Shown piece after piece: positions 9,157-17,804 of a stretch of DNA of 64,000 nt. A program made the translations under genes and the position numbers. This stretch comes from Brevundimonas lutea (lineage in GTDB: Bacteria > Pseudomonadota > Alphaproteobacteria > Caulobacterales > Caulobacteraceae), in contig NZ_QUOQ01000003.1 of NCBI RefSeq assembly GCF_003704105.1, forward strand, positions 496,001-560,000. The letters run 5' to 3'. The notes beneath the pieces are model-generated. The model was not told the origin of the DNA and did no database searches. It was given only the letters and a program-made list of their open reading frames with translations. Each line of letters begins with the position of its first letter. The stretch's first letter is position 1.

Positions 9157-9756
9157 TTAAAGCAGCGGCGGTCCCGCCGTCAGGTGGCTGTGCAGGATGA
9201 TCGCGCCGATGGCGATCAGCACCAGGCCGCCGGCCAGCTCGGCCCGGCTGCCCAGGCGCTCGCCGGCCGTCTTGCCGATCAGCACCCCGAGCGTCGCCAT
9301 GATCGCCGTGACCAGGCCAATCATCACCGCCGCCAGCACGATGTTGACGTCCACGAAGGCCAGGCTGACCCCGACAGCCGCCGCGTCAATACTGGTGGCC
9401 AGGGCCGTCAGGGCCATGCCGCCCCAGCCGCGCCTCACCACCGGCTCGGCGGTGTCGGCTTCCGGTGCGGGCGGGGCGCGCAGCTCGCGAATGGCGCGGA
9501 TGGCCATATGACCGCCGACCGCGACCAGCAGACCGAAGGCGATCCAGTGATCGACCTCGACAACGAGACCCTGAAGCACACGGCCCAGCGCCCAGCCGAT
9601 CACTGGGGTCAGGGCCTCCATCGCCCCGAACATCAGGCCTATGCCGATGGCCGAGGTCAGGGTGATGCGACGCAGGCGCGCGCCCTTGGCGGTGGCGGCG
9701 GCGAAGGCGTCGACGGACAGTCCGGCCGCGAGGGCCAGCAGGGCGATGGGGGTCAT
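9157..9756 (-). CDS. mntP: Manganese efflux pump MntP
   Basis: This is a small inner-membrane Mn2+ exporter of 199 residues. Two repeats of three transmembrane helices are visible, each with conserved acidic residues (LSVDAFAAATAKG in the first, TSIDAAAVGVSLAF in the second), as in MntP. ATG 9756 is chosen because it directly precedes the first conserved helix (MTPIALLALAAGLSVDAF). The frame extends further upstream only through the riboswitch leader. Expression is probably raised by manganese through that leader. Confidence 0.93.
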   Translation of the reverse strand: MTPIALLALAAGLSVDAFAAATAKGARLRRITLTSAIGIGLMFGAMEALTPVIGWALGRVLQGLVVEVDHWIAFGLLVAVGGHMAIRAIRELRAPPAPEADTAEPVVRRGWGGMALTALATSIDAAAVGVSLAFVDVNIVLAAVMIGLVTAIMATLGVLIGKTAGERLGSRAELAGGLVLIAIGAIILHSHLTAGPPLL

Positions 9757-9819
9757 GGAAGCGGTTGCTCGGGGCCGGTGACGAACGGACGGACTCCGCG
9801 CCCCGGGCCGATCAGCGAG

Positions 9820-9970
9820 GCGCATCGTCCGTCGGTCTCGCCTGACGCCGCCCCATCCCGTGCAAGAGACTTCGCGGTGTCCGCCACGGCCACGTCCGGC
9901 GTCGAGACGCCTCGCGAGCATGTTGACCGTGGCCCGCCCGAACGCCGGACGGCGGCTACTCCCCGAAGGA
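9820..9970 (-). promoter_or_regulatory. yybP-ykoY manganese riboswitch in the mntP leader
   Basis: Read on the minus strand, the leader holds the conserved blocks of this riboswitch class in order: GGGGAGTAGCC (about 9954-9964), GTCAACATGCTCG (9915-9927) and GGCGAGACC (9834-9842). They closely match the E. coli mntP leader pattern. Known members bind Mn2+ and switch the downstream exporter on. About 64 bases separate the last block from the mntP start, room for an expression platform. The outer limits are approximate. Confidence 0.9.
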
Positions 9971-10068
9971 GGAAGATGGTGCTTACGGCGCCGGTCTCGC
10001 GGAAACAACCGCGACGCGGGCGCGGTCTTTTTCGGCCGGGCTCCGTTAGGCTTAACCGGCTCTTGACC

Positions 10069-10857
10069 ATGTCAGGCGTCACAGTGGCGACGATGTTCGC
10101 CCCCCGCCCCCGCCTCGGTCCGATCGACACCGCCCGCGCCTGCCTGGGGCTAGCCGTCGGCGCGCCCGTCGATGTCGAAGGACTGACCGGCGCCTTTCGC
10201 AGGGCCGCCCTGGCGGCGCATCCCGACCGACCGAGCGGCGACGCCGAGCGCTTTCGCGCCGTCGTCGAGGCCTATCGCCTGCTGAAGACGGTGGCGGTGG
10301 CCGGTGAGATACCGCATGAAACTCCGAAGGCCCCGGCGGCTCCAATCCGACGCCCGGCGCCGATGACCACCGGCGTTTTGCGCGCCAGGATCGAGATCGA
10401 CCCCCTCACCGCCGTGCGCGGCGGTCTGGCCGCGCTGAGTGTCGGCGGTCGGGCGCGCCAGGCCCGGGTTCCGGCCGGGGTGCGCGAGGGAGATCGGTTG
10501 AGGCTGATGCTGAAGGGCGGCGAAGTCGTGCTGGCCACGGTCCACCTCGCGACGGCCGAGGCCCTGAGGGTCGAGGGGGCCGATCTCTGTCAGGACGTCC
10601 CGATCCATCCGCGCAAGCTGGCCGAGGGCGGTCGCTTCACCGTCGAGACCCACGCCGGGCCGCGCGACCTGTGGCTGGCGCGGATCAGGCCGGCCCCGCT
10701 GCGCTACGTGCTGACCGACCTCGGCCTGCCGTCGCTGAACGGGCGGCCGGCCGGCCGGCTGGTGATCCGCCTGATCCCCTCGGCCGCCGAACCCACCCCC
10801 GCCGAAGCCATGCTGGACCGGTTCGAGGCCGACTGGGCCGCGCCCCTGGCGGCGTGA
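10069..10857 (+). CDS. J-domain (DnaJ-like) protein
   Basis: A truncated J-domain with the diagnostic HPD motif (LAAHPDRPSGDAERF) and the following helix (VVEAYRLLK) lies in residues 20-75. A C-terminal beta-rich region resembling DnaJ substrate-binding domains follows (RVPAGVREGDRLRLMLKGGE). There is no Cys-rich zinc region. It probably acts as a cochaperone for DnaK. ATG 10069 gives 262 residues; ATG 10093 (MFAPRPRLGPIDTARACLG) is equally possible. A near-consensus CtrA box (TTAA-N7-TTGA, 10052-10066) abuts the start. Confidence 0.75.
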   Translation: MSGVTVATMFAPRPRLGPIDTARACLGLAVGAPVDVEGLTGAFRRAALAAHPDRPSGDAERFRAVVEAYRLLKTVAVAGEIPHETPKAPAAPIRRPAPMTTGVLRARIEIDPLTAVRGGLAALSVGGRARQARVPAGVREGDRLRLMLKGGEVVLATVHLATAEALRVEGADLCQDVPIHPRKLAEGGRFTVETHAGPRDLWLARIRPAPLRYVLTDLGLPSLNGRPAGRLVIRLIPSAAEPTPAEAMLDRFEADWAAPLAA

Positions 10858-10898
10858 CCCCCTAGCCAGCCGGACCATCGTCGGCCACTAGAGGGGCG

Positions 10899-11984
10899 AT
10901 GTCGCACAACAGCTTCGGCCATCTGTTTCGCGTGACGACCTGGGGCGAGAGCCACGGGCCGGCGATCGGCTGCGTGGTCGACGGCTGTCCGCCGGGGATC
11001 GCCCTGACCGAGGCTGACATCCAGCCGTGGCTCGATCGCAGGAAACCCGGCGGCAGCCGCTTCGTCACCCAGAGGCGCGAGAGCGACACCGTGCGCATCC
11101 TGTCCGGCGTGTTCGACGATGGGGCCGGACCGGTGACGACGGGCACGCCCATCGCGCTGGAGATTCAGAACGAGGACGCGCGATCCAAGGACTATGGCGA
11201 GATCGCGCGCGCCTACCGGCCAGGCCACGCCGACTATGTCTATCAAGCCAAGTACGGGGTCAGGGATCACCGCGGCGGCGGCCGCTCGTCGGCGCGCGAG
11301 ACCGCCTGTCGCGTCGCGGCAGGCGCGGTGGCGCGCAAGGTGCTGGGCGAGGCGGTGCGCATTCGGGCCGGGATCGTCCAGATCGGGCCGCACCGGATCG
11401 CGCCGGACGCCTTGGATTTCGACGTCGTGGACGACAACGCCCTGTTCGCCGCCTCGGCCGATGTCGTGCCCGCATGGGAGGCCTATCTGGACGCGGTCAG
11501 GAAGGCCGGATCGTCCATCGGGGCCGTGGTGGCGCTGGAGGTCACCGGCGTCCCCGTCGGCTGGGGCGCGCCGGTCTATGGCAAGCTGGATGCCGAGCTG
11601 GCCGCCGCCCTGATGTCGATCAACGCCGCCAAGGGGGTGGAGATCGGCGCCGGCTTCGACGCGGCCGAGCTGTCGGGCGAGGCCAACGCCGACGAGATGC
11701 GGCTGGGCGAGGATGGCCAGCCCGTCTTCCTGTCGAACCACGCCGGCGGCGTGCTGGGCGGCATTTCGACGGGCCAACCGGTCACCGCCCGCGTCGCCTT
11801 CAAGCCCACCTCTTCCATCCTGACCCCTCGCCGGACGATCACCCGCGACGGCGAGGAGATGGAGATCCTCACAAAGGGCCGCCACGACCCCTGCGTCGCC
11901 CTGCGCGCCGTGCCGGTGGTCGAGGCCATGGCCGCCTGCGTCCTGGCCGACGCGATGCTGAGACACCGGGGGCAGGTGGGGTGA
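10899..11984 (+). CDS. aroC: Chorismate synthase
   Basis: It catalyses the last shikimate-pathway step, converting EPSP to chorismate with reduced FMN. The 361-residue length and the signatures [18 protein letters not shown] near the N-terminus, RPGHADY and [14 protein letters not shown] are those of AroC. It is followed closely by the peroxiredoxin gene and is probably cotranscribed with it. Confidence 0.97.
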   Translation: MSHNSFGHLFRVTTWGESHGPAIGCVVDGCPPGIALTEADIQPWLDRRKPGGSRFVTQRRESDTVRILSGVFDDGAGPVTTGTPIALEIQNEDARSKDYGEIARAYRPGHADYVYQAKYGVRDHRGGGRSSARETACRVAAGAVARKVLGEAVRIRAGIVQIGPHRIAPDALDFDVVDDNALFAASADVVPAWEAYLDAVRKAGSSIGAVVALEVTGVPVGWGAPVYGKLDAELAAALMSINAAKGVEIGAGFDAAELSGEANADEMRLGEDGQPVFLSNHAGGVLGGISTGQPVTARVAFKPTSSILTPRRTITRDGEEMEILTKGRHDPCVALRAVPVVEAMAACVLADAMLRHRGQVG

Positions 11985-11995
11985 CAGGAAACGAC

Positions 11996-12463
11996 ATGAC
12001 CCAGCCGACCGAAAATCACCCTGCCCCGCCCTTCGACCTGCCCACCGACGGCGGGGGGCGCGTGTCGCTGGCCGATCTCGCCGGCAAGGCGGTGGTGCTG
12101 TTCTTCTATCCCAAGGCCGACACGCCGGGCTGCACCACCGAGAACCAGGACTTCACCGCTCTGGCGGACGATTTCGCCAGGGCGGGCGCGGTGCTGGTCG
12201 GGGTGTCGCGCGATGCGGTCAAAAAGCTGGACCGGTTCAAGGCCAAGCACGACCTGACGGTCATCCTGGCCTCCGACGAGGACGGCCAGGTGTGCGAGGC
12301 CTATGGGACCTGGATCGAGAAGAAACTCTATGGCCGGACCTACATGGGCGTGGCGCGCGCCACCTTCCTGATCGACGGCGCGGGCGTGGTCCGGCGCGTC
12401 TGGCGCGGGGTGAAGGTCAAGGGGCATGCCGCCGAGGTGCTGGAGGCGGCGCGAGGCCTGTGA
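11996..12463 (+). CDS. bcp: Thioredoxin-dependent peroxiredoxin, Bcp/PrxQ type, atypical
   Basis: This 155-residue thiol peroxidase reduces hydroperoxides. The thioredoxin-fold signature FFYPKADTPGCTTEN places the peroxidatic Cys at residue 46. The resolving Cys usually found five residues later in PrxQ is replaced by Gln51. The only other obvious Cys is in QVCEAYG. It may therefore work as a one-Cys enzyme or use the distant Cys. ATG 11996 lies 12 bases after the aroC stop. Confidence 0.9.
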   Translation: MTQPTENHPAPPFDLPTDGGGRVSLADLAGKAVVLFFYPKADTPGCTTENQDFTALADDFARAGAVLVGVSRDAVKKLDRFKAKHDLTVILASDEDGQVCEAYGTWIEKKLYGRTYMGVARATFLIDGAGVVRRVWRGVKVKGHAAEVLEAARGL

Positions 12464-12601
12464 CCCCGCGCTCGCGGACTCCCGGTCGCAGCCGGCGCTT
12501 GCGTGATCGGCCACGCCGGGCCTAACTGATCGCCGCACTGCCTGGGGGCGGGGGCGAAAGACGGCAAACGGCAAACGCCGTGACAGACGAAAGGCCTGAC
12601 C

Positions 12602-13186
12602 ATGTTCAACAAGAAGCCCGACGGCTACGGCGACCCGCGGCCCTCGACCGGCCCGTCCGGTGGTCTGGGCATCCCGCCGGCCCCCGAGGATCGGCCCGAG
12701 CCCCGCGCCGACGCCCGCCCGGACCCGCGCCCCGAGCCCCAGCGCCAGGCGCCGCGCTCGACCAACCTGTCCACCCTGTCGGGCGGCGTGAACTATGAAG
12801 GCAACATAACCGGCGGCGGCGATCTGCAGATCGACGGCAATCTCAAGGGCGACGTGAAGGTCAACCGCCTGATTATCGGCGAGACCGGCGCGGTCGAGGG
12901 CTCTGTGTCCGCCGAAACGGTCGAGGTGCGCGGCCGTGTGTCAGGCTCGGTCGCCGGCAAGACGGTCAAGCTGTACGCCAGCGCCCACGTCGACGGCGAC
13001 ATCACCCAGGAAACCCTGCAGATCGATCAGGGCGCCTGGTTCCAGGGCCGCTGTTCCAAGGCCAAGACCGCACCGGTCGAGCGCTATCAGCCCCAGCCGG
13101 TCGCCGACAAACCCGCCGACAAGCCCACCCCCGCCGGGGCCGACAAGCCCGCGTCTGTCGCGGCCCCCGCGACGGCCAAGGCCTGA
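12602..13186 (+). CDS. bacA: Bactofilin, polymer-forming cytoskeletal protein
   Basis: The 194-residue protein has a Pro-rich N-terminus, a central right-handed beta-helix domain (about residues 60-150, repeats such as GGGDLQIDGNLKGDVKVNRL and VEVRGRVSGSVAGKTVKLYA) and a Pro/Ala/Lys-rich tail. This is the DUF583/bactofilin architecture. Bactofilins self-assemble without nucleotide and in Caulobacter place the stalk cell-wall synthase. GAAAGG lies 7 bases before the ATG. No peptidase or stalk gene is beside it, so the symbol is by resemblance. Confidence 0.88.
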   Translation: MFNKKPDGYGDPRPSTGPSGGLGIPPAPEDRPEPRADARPDPRPEPQRQAPRSTNLSTLSGGVNYEGNITGGGDLQIDGNLKGDVKVNRLIIGETGAVEGSVSAETVEVRGRVSGSVAGKTVKLYASAHVDGDITQETLQIDQGAWFQGRCSKAKTAPVERYQPQPVADKPADKPTPAGADKPASVAAPATAKA

Positions 13187-13231
13187 GCCTCAGCCTGACA
13201 TCGCCACCGGCCCCTTCCTTGCATTCCCGCG

Positions 13232-13240
13232 GGAAGGAGG
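13232..13240 (+). promoter_or_regulatory. Strong Shine-Dalgarno that fixes a TTG start
   Basis: GGAAGGAGG sits 5 bases before the TTG at 13246. It lies inside the longer open frame that begins with another TTG at 13219, so translation most likely begins at 13246. Confidence 0.7.
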
Positions 13241-13245
13241 CCGGC

Positions 13246-14547
13246 TTGGCGCATCACAGCTCGATCACAGACGGCGATGCCCCCGCGTGGTGGGAGCAGG
13301 CGGCGACCGTCTTCATCCTGTTCATGCTGTCGGGCGCCCTGATCGGGCCGCTGTTCGCGCCCGATCCGCCGGACGAGACGCCGATGCTGCGGCTGTTCTG
13401 GTTGCCGGTCTATGCGATGACGCTGGGTCTGCTGCTGTGGCGCATCCGGCGTCTGCCCCGGGCCTGGCCCGCGCTGTTGGCCATCGGGATCATGATCCTG
13501 ATCGCCTTCGCCTCGAAATGGTGGTCGATCGATCCGGAGGTGACCCAGCGGCGGGTCATCGCCTTCGCCCTGTCGTCGCTGTTCGCCATCTATCTGGCCA
13601 TCGGCTATCCGGGCCGACGCCTGCCCGGCATTCTGATGGACGCCAGTCTGGTGATGGCGGTGTGCAGCCTGATCGCCGTCTTCGCCTATCCCACCATGGG
13701 GGTGCACCACGGGGTCAATGACGGGCTGTGGCGCGGCATCTGGTACGAGAAGAACCAGATGGGCCTGGTCATGGTCTCGGGCGCCGTGGCGGCGGCGGCG
13801 GTGCTGGCCAGCTGGCCCGAGCGACGACGCCGGGCGTGGATCACCCTGGCGCTGTGCACCCTGCTGGTGGTCGCGACCCAGTCCAAGACCTCGCTGCTGT
13901 GCCTGGTGGCCGGCCTGGGCGTGGTCGGGGGCGTCTGGGTCATGACGCGGGGCGGCGCGGCGGTGGGGGTGGCGGCGATCTGGATCGCCGTGGTGTCCTC
14001 GGCTTTGCTGCTGATCATCCTGACCCAGGAACCGGCGGCGATCCTGACCGCGCTGGGCAAGGACCCCAGCCTGACCGGCCGCACCGACATCTGGGACGCG
14101 GTGATGTCCTACGTCTCCCAGCGACCGTGGACGGGCTACGGCTACAGCGCCTTCTGGGAGGTGGATTCCAAGCCCGCGGACTTCATCCGGCTGCAGACCG
14201 GCTGGCCGGTGCCGTCGGCCCACAACGGCTGGCTGGACCTGCTGGTCCAGGTCGGCTGGCCGGCGACCATCTTCGTCGGGCTGATCGTGGCGGTTGTGAC
14301 GGTCAGCGCCGTTCTGGGCCTGTTCGGGCGCGGCCGGGCCGAGGGCGCCTATGGGCTGGCCATCCTGATGGTGTTCATCATCCTGAGCCTGTCCGAGAGC
14401 GTGGTGATGCGGCACCAGAGCCTGCCGTGGAGCCTGTTCCTGGTGGTGATGACCCGCGCCTGGATGGTCGGCCGCGAGCCGGTGGCCAGGGCCGCCATCA
14501 GCCGCCATCGGGTGCGCGAGGCGTTGCGACGGCCCGCGGTCGCCTGA
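13246..14547 (+). CDS. O-antigen ligase / Wzy-type polymerase family membrane protein
   Basis: The 433-residue protein has about ten to twelve hydrophobic segments and the Wzy_C signature region: QSKTSLLCLVAGLGV, LTGRTDIWDAV, PWTGYGYSAFWEV and the periplasmic-loop AHNGWLDLLVQVGWPA. Such proteins ligate or polymerise lipid-linked glycans at the periplasmic face of the inner membrane. The TTG start at 13246 is chosen for the excellent Shine-Dalgarno before it. No other polysaccharide genes adjoin it, so its substrate cannot be told. Confidence 0.83.
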   Translation: MAHHSSITDGDAPAWWEQAATVFILFMLSGALIGPLFAPDPPDETPMLRLFWLPVYAMTLGLLLWRIRRLPRAWPALLAIGIMILIAFASKWWSIDPEVTQRRVIAFALSSLFAIYLAIGYPGRRLPGILMDASLVMAVCSLIAVFAYPTMGVHHGVNDGLWRGIWYEKNQMGLVMVSGAVAAAAVLASWPERRRRAWITLALCTLLVVATQSKTSLLCLVAGLGVVGGVWVMTRGGAAVGVAAIWIAVVSSALLLIILTQEPAAILTALGKDPSLTGRTDIWDAVMSYVSQRPWTGYGYSAFWEVDSKPADFIRLQTGWPVPSAHNGWLDLLVQVGWPATIFVGLIVAVVTVSAVLGLFGRGRAEGAYGLAILMVFIILSLSESVVMRHQSLPWSLFLVVMTRAWMVGREPVARAAISRHRVREALRRPAVA

Positions 14548-14649
14548 AACCGGCGGGATCGCCGCGACGGCCGGCGGGCGCCCTTCCCCCCCGCGCCGGA
14601 CGGGGTTAAGGCCAAGCCCTTCCCTCCCCCGCCGACCGACTCGTTTCCC

Positions 14650-16122
14650 ATGCATGACATCAAGGCCATCCGCGACAATCCCGACGCCTATGTCGCCGGC
14701 TGGTCCGCGCGTGGGGTGGAGGACGCCCGGGCGACCGTCGACCGTATCCTGGAGCTGGACCAGGCCCTCCGCGCCGCCCAGACGCGGGGGCAGGAGGCGC
14801 TGGCGGCCCGCAACGCCGCCTCCAAGGCCATCGGCGCCGCCATGAGCAGGAAGGACATGGCCGAGGCCGACCGGCTGAAGGCCGAGGTCGCCGAGCTGAA
14901 GGCCGTGATCGACGCCGCCTCGGCCGAGGAGGAGGCCAAGGGGCGCGAGCTGCGCGACCTGCTGGCCGGTCTCAAGAACCTGGCCGCCGACGACGTGCCG
15001 GACGGCGCGGACGAAGACGGCAATGTCGAGGTCTCGGCCTGGGGCGAACCCCGCAAGACGGGCCCGGCCAAGGATCACGCCGACCTGGGCGAGGCCCTGG
15101 GCCTGCTCGACTTCGAGGCGGCGGCCAAGATGTCCGGCGCCCGTTTCGCCGTGCTCAAGGGCGGCCTGGCCCGGCTGGAACGCGCCATCGGCCAGTTCAT
15201 GCTGGACATGCAGACCGCCGAGCACGGCTATCAGGAAGTGGCCCCGCCCTATCTGGTCCGCGACGAGGCGATGTTCGGCACGGGGCAATTGCCGAAGTTT
15301 GAGGAGGATTTGTTCAAGACCTCCGAAATCGATCGCTGGATCTGGGACACACTCGTCGGCTCGGACGCCGTGTTCGACGCAGTCTGCGGTGATTGGCATC
15401 CCGACTATGAGACGGCCATCCAGACGAAGGGGCAGGCCGCGATCTTTGTGCGCAGACGCTTTGAAGAGGCATTCGAAACGCTCCGCAACAATGAGGCGCT
15501 TGTCAAAGCGAGCTCTCGCTATCTCATCCCCACCGCCGAGGTCTCCCTGACCAACCTCGTGCGCGAGACCATCCTGTCGGACGACGACCTCGCCCAGCCG
15601 ATCCGCTACACCGCCCTGACCCCCTGTTTTCGGGCCGAGGCCGGGTCGGCGGGGCGGGATACGCGCGGCCTGATCCGCCAGCACCAGTTCTCCAAGGTCG
15701 AGCTGGTCTCCATCACCCGGCCCGAAGATTCCGAAGCCGAGCACGAACGCATGACCGGCTGCGCCGAGGCGGTGCTGAAGGCGCTGGACCTGCCGTTCCG
15801 CCGCATGCTCCTGTGCAAGGGCGACATGGGCTTTTCGGCGCGAAAGACCTTCGACCTGGAGGTCTGGCTGCCCAGCCAGGGCACCTTCCGCGAGATCAGC
15901 TCCTGCTCCAACTGCGGCGACTTCCAGGCCCGCCGCATGGACGCGCGCTTCAAGCGCGCGGGCGAGAAGAAGACCGAATACGTCCACACCCTGAACGGCT
16001 CCGGCCTCGCCGTCGGACGGACGCTGGTGGCCATCATGGAAAACTATCAGGACGAGGGCGGGCTGATCGCCGTACCCGAGGCGCTGAAGCCGTACATGGG
16101 GGGCCTGACGCATGTGGGTTGA
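14650..16122 (+). CDS. serS: Seryl-tRNA synthetase with an unusual internal insert
   Basis: This class II synthetase charges tRNA-Ser (and tRNA-Sec where present). The N-terminal coiled-coil arm spans about residues 30-105. Motif 2 ([20 protein letters not shown]) and motif 3 ([20 protein letters not shown]) are intact, as is [16 protein letters not shown]. Between LFKT (224) and RYLIPTAEV (290) lie about 65 residues where E. coli SerS has about a dozen. The DNA there (about 15322-15516) is visibly less GC-rich, with AGA, TTT and GAA codons rare in its surroundings. The frame is intact. Total length, 490 residues, exceeds the usual 420-430. Confidence 0.93.
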   Translation: MHDIKAIRDNPDAYVAGWSARGVEDARATVDRILELDQALRAAQTRGQEALAARNAASKAIGAAMSRKDMAEADRLKAEVAELKAVIDAASAEEEAKGRELRDLLAGLKNLAADDVPDGADEDGNVEVSAWGEPRKTGPAKDHADLGEALGLLDFEAAAKMSGARFAVLKGGLARLERAIGQFMLDMQTAEHGYQEVAPPYLVRDEAMFGTGQLPKFEEDLFKTSEIDRWIWDTLVGSDAVFDAVCGDWHPDYETAIQTKGQAAIFVRRRFEEAFETLRNNEALVKASSRYLIPTAEVSLTNLVRETILSDDDLAQPIRYTALTPCFRAEAGSAGRDTRGLIRQHQFSKVELVSITRPEDSEAEHERMTGCAEAVLKALDLPFRRMLLCKGDMGFSARKTFDLEVWLPSQGTFREISSCSNCGDFQARRMDARFKRAGEKKTEYVHTLNGSGLAVGRTLVAIMENYQDEGGLIAVPEALKPYMGGLTHVG

Positions 16123-16131
16123 AGCATCGAA

Positions 16132-16280
16132 CCCTTCTCCCCTCGGGGGAGAAGGTGGGGCGCGGAGCGCCTCGGATGAGGGGGCTCTATCCGCGCACAT
16201 CGCCCTCGACCGACCCTGCCTCCGCCAGCCCCCTCATCCGTCTGGCTTCGCCAGCCACCTTCTCCCCCGAGGGGAGAAGG
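16132..16280. repeat. Large intergenic inverted repeat (REP/BIME-like), copy A
   Basis: Two arms of about 55 bases face each other (16132-16187 and 16227-16280). Each has an outer hairpin of the form CTTCTCCCCTCGGGGGAGAAG and an inner part with GGATGAGGGGGCT. A related copy is at 33398-33546. It lies between serS and surE, and could act as a terminator or transcript-stabilising structure. Confidence 0.85.
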
Positions 16281-16287
16281 ACGCCTG

Positions 16288-17073
16288 ATGCGCATCCTCC
16301 TCACCAACGACGACGGCGTCGAGGCCGAGGGTCTGGCGTCGCTCGAACGCATAGCCCGCACCCTGTCGGACGACGTCTGGATCTGCGCGCCTCAGGTCGA
16401 GCAGTCGGGCAAGGGCCGGGGCCTGACCCTGACCGAGCCGCTGCGCATCAATCAGCTGGACGACAAGCGGTTCGCCGTCACCGGCACGCCGACCGACTGC
16501 GTCATCCTGGCGGTCAACGACATCATGGCCGACCACAGGCCCGATCTGGTGCTGTCGGGCGTCAATCGCGGCCACAACGTCGGCGAGGACGTCAGCTATT
16601 CCGGAACGGTGGCCGGTGCGCTTCAGGGCATGGCCTTCGGCATCCGCTCCATCGCGCTGAGCCAGAGCCTGGAGCGGTTCCACGACGAGGTGGTCGCCCA
16701 CTGGGAGACGTCCGAACAGTTCGGCCCGCCGATCATCTCGCGCCTGCTGGAGCAGAAATGGGCCCCCGGCGTGGTGATGAACATCAACTTCCCCAACCGT
16801 CCGCCGGAGGCCGTGGATCAGGTCGAGGTGACGCGTCAGGGCTTCCGCGACGTGGGCGAGCTGCACGCCGTGCGCCGCGACGATCTGCGCGGCCGGCCCT
16901 ATTACTGGATGAGCTTTCGCGGCAAGGCCCAGGAGCATGCCGAGGGCACCGACCTGCGCGCCATCGAGCAGGGCCGCATCTCGGTCACCCCGCTGCACAT
17001 CGACCTGACCCACATGCCCAGCGTCAACGACCTGAAGCGCGTCCTGGGCGGCGCCCCGCCCAAGGAGCTGTGA
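16288..17073 (+). CDS. surE: 5'/3'-nucleotidase SurE
   Basis: This metal-dependent phosphatase removes phosphate from nucleoside monophosphates and is linked to stationary-phase survival. The N-terminal MRILLTNDDGVEAEGL carries the catalytic Asp pair; LSGVNRGHNVGEDVSYSGTV is the second SurE signature. The 261-residue length is standard. It sits directly before pcm, the classic surE-pcm pairing, with 7 bases between them. Confidence 0.96.
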   Translation: MRILLTNDDGVEAEGLASLERIARTLSDDVWICAPQVEQSGKGRGLTLTEPLRINQLDDKRFAVTGTPTDCVILAVNDIMADHRPDLVLSGVNRGHNVGEDVSYSGTVAGALQGMAFGIRSIALSQSLERFHDEVVAHWETSEQFGPPIISRLLEQKWAPGVVMNINFPNRPPEAVDQVEVTRQGFRDVGELHAVRRDDLRGRPYYWMSFRGKAQEHAEGTDLRAIEQGRISVTPLHIDLTHMPSVNDLKRVLGGAPPKEL

Positions 17074-17080
17074 GCCGCCG

Positions 17081-17722
17081 GTGACCAACGCCGATCGTCA
17101 GGCCCGGCTGATCCTCTCCCTGCGCCAGCAGGGGGTGACCGATCCGCGCGTGCTCAAGGCGATGGAGTCGATCGACCGGGCGGTGTTCGTGCACGAGCGG
17201 TTCCTGGACCAGGCCTGGGAGGACCAGGCCCTGCCCATCGACTGCGCCCAGACCATCAGCCAGCCCTATATCGTCGGCCTGATGACCCAGGCCCTGGATG
17301 TAAAGCCTCGCCACCGGGTGCTCGAGATCGGCACCGGCTCGGGCTACCAGTGCGCGGTGCTGAGCCGCCTGGCCCGCTACGTCTATTCGGTCGAGCGCTA
17401 CAAGAGCCTGCTCAAGGAGGCCGAGGGCAAGCTGAAGACGCTCAGGATCGACAATGTCATCACGAGACATGGGGACGGCGGCCTGGGCTGGCCGGAACAG
17501 GCGCCCTTCGACCGCATCATGGTCACCGCCGCCGCCCCCGGCGAGCCCACCGACCTGTTGCGCCAGCTCAAGCCCGGTGGCGTTCTGGTCGCCCCGGTCG
17601 GCAAGACCTCGGTCCAGATGCTGAACCGCTACACGGCGGAAGAGGACGGCAGCTTCCGCCGCGAGAGCCTGATCGAGGTCCGCTTCGTCCCCCTGGTCGA
17701 GGGCGCGGCCAAGGAACAGTAA
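17081..17722 (+). CDS. pcm: Protein-L-isoaspartate O-methyltransferase
   Basis: It methylates isoaspartyl residues in damaged proteins with SAM, starting their repair. SAM motif I is LEIGTGSGYQCAVLSRL; QTISQPYIVGLMTQAL is the substrate-site signature. The start is GTG 17081, with AAGGAG at a slightly long spacing inside the end of surE. The 213-residue length is normal. It is the last gene of the plus-strand run and is followed by a palindromic repeat. Confidence 0.95.
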   Translation: MTNADRQARLILSLRQQGVTDPRVLKAMESIDRAVFVHERFLDQAWEDQALPIDCAQTISQPYIVGLMTQALDVKPRHRVLEIGTGSGYQCAVLSRLARYVYSVERYKSLLKEAEGKLKTLRIDNVITRHGDGGLGWPEQAPFDRIMVTAAAPGEPTDLLRQLKPGGVLVAPVGKTSVQMLNRYTAEEDGSFRRESLIEVRFVPLVEGAAKEQ

Positions 17723-17723
17723 C

Positions 17724-17804
17724 CCTCCTCCCCGTGCGCTAAGCGGATGGGGAGGTGGCGCGGCGCAGCCGTGACGGAGGGGCGCGACGGCGCAGCCGGC
17801 GCTG
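17724..17804. repeat. Intergenic palindromic repeat of a second family
   Basis: It begins with a hairpin of CCTCCCC-type arms (CTCCTCCCC, then GGGGAGG about 20 bases on) and continues with GGTGGCGCGGCGCAGCCGTG and ACGGAGGGG. It fills the gap between convergent pcm and the SpoU gene. The layout matches short dispersed repeats seen in Caulobacterales genomes, recalled rather than searched. Confidence 0.6.

Noticed and set aside
13087..16200. 1037-residue minus-strand frame opposite bactofilin, O-antigen ligase and serS
   Set aside because: It crosses three confident genes on the other strand and its composition is Gly/His/Gln/Arg-rich, as expected for an antisense shadow.
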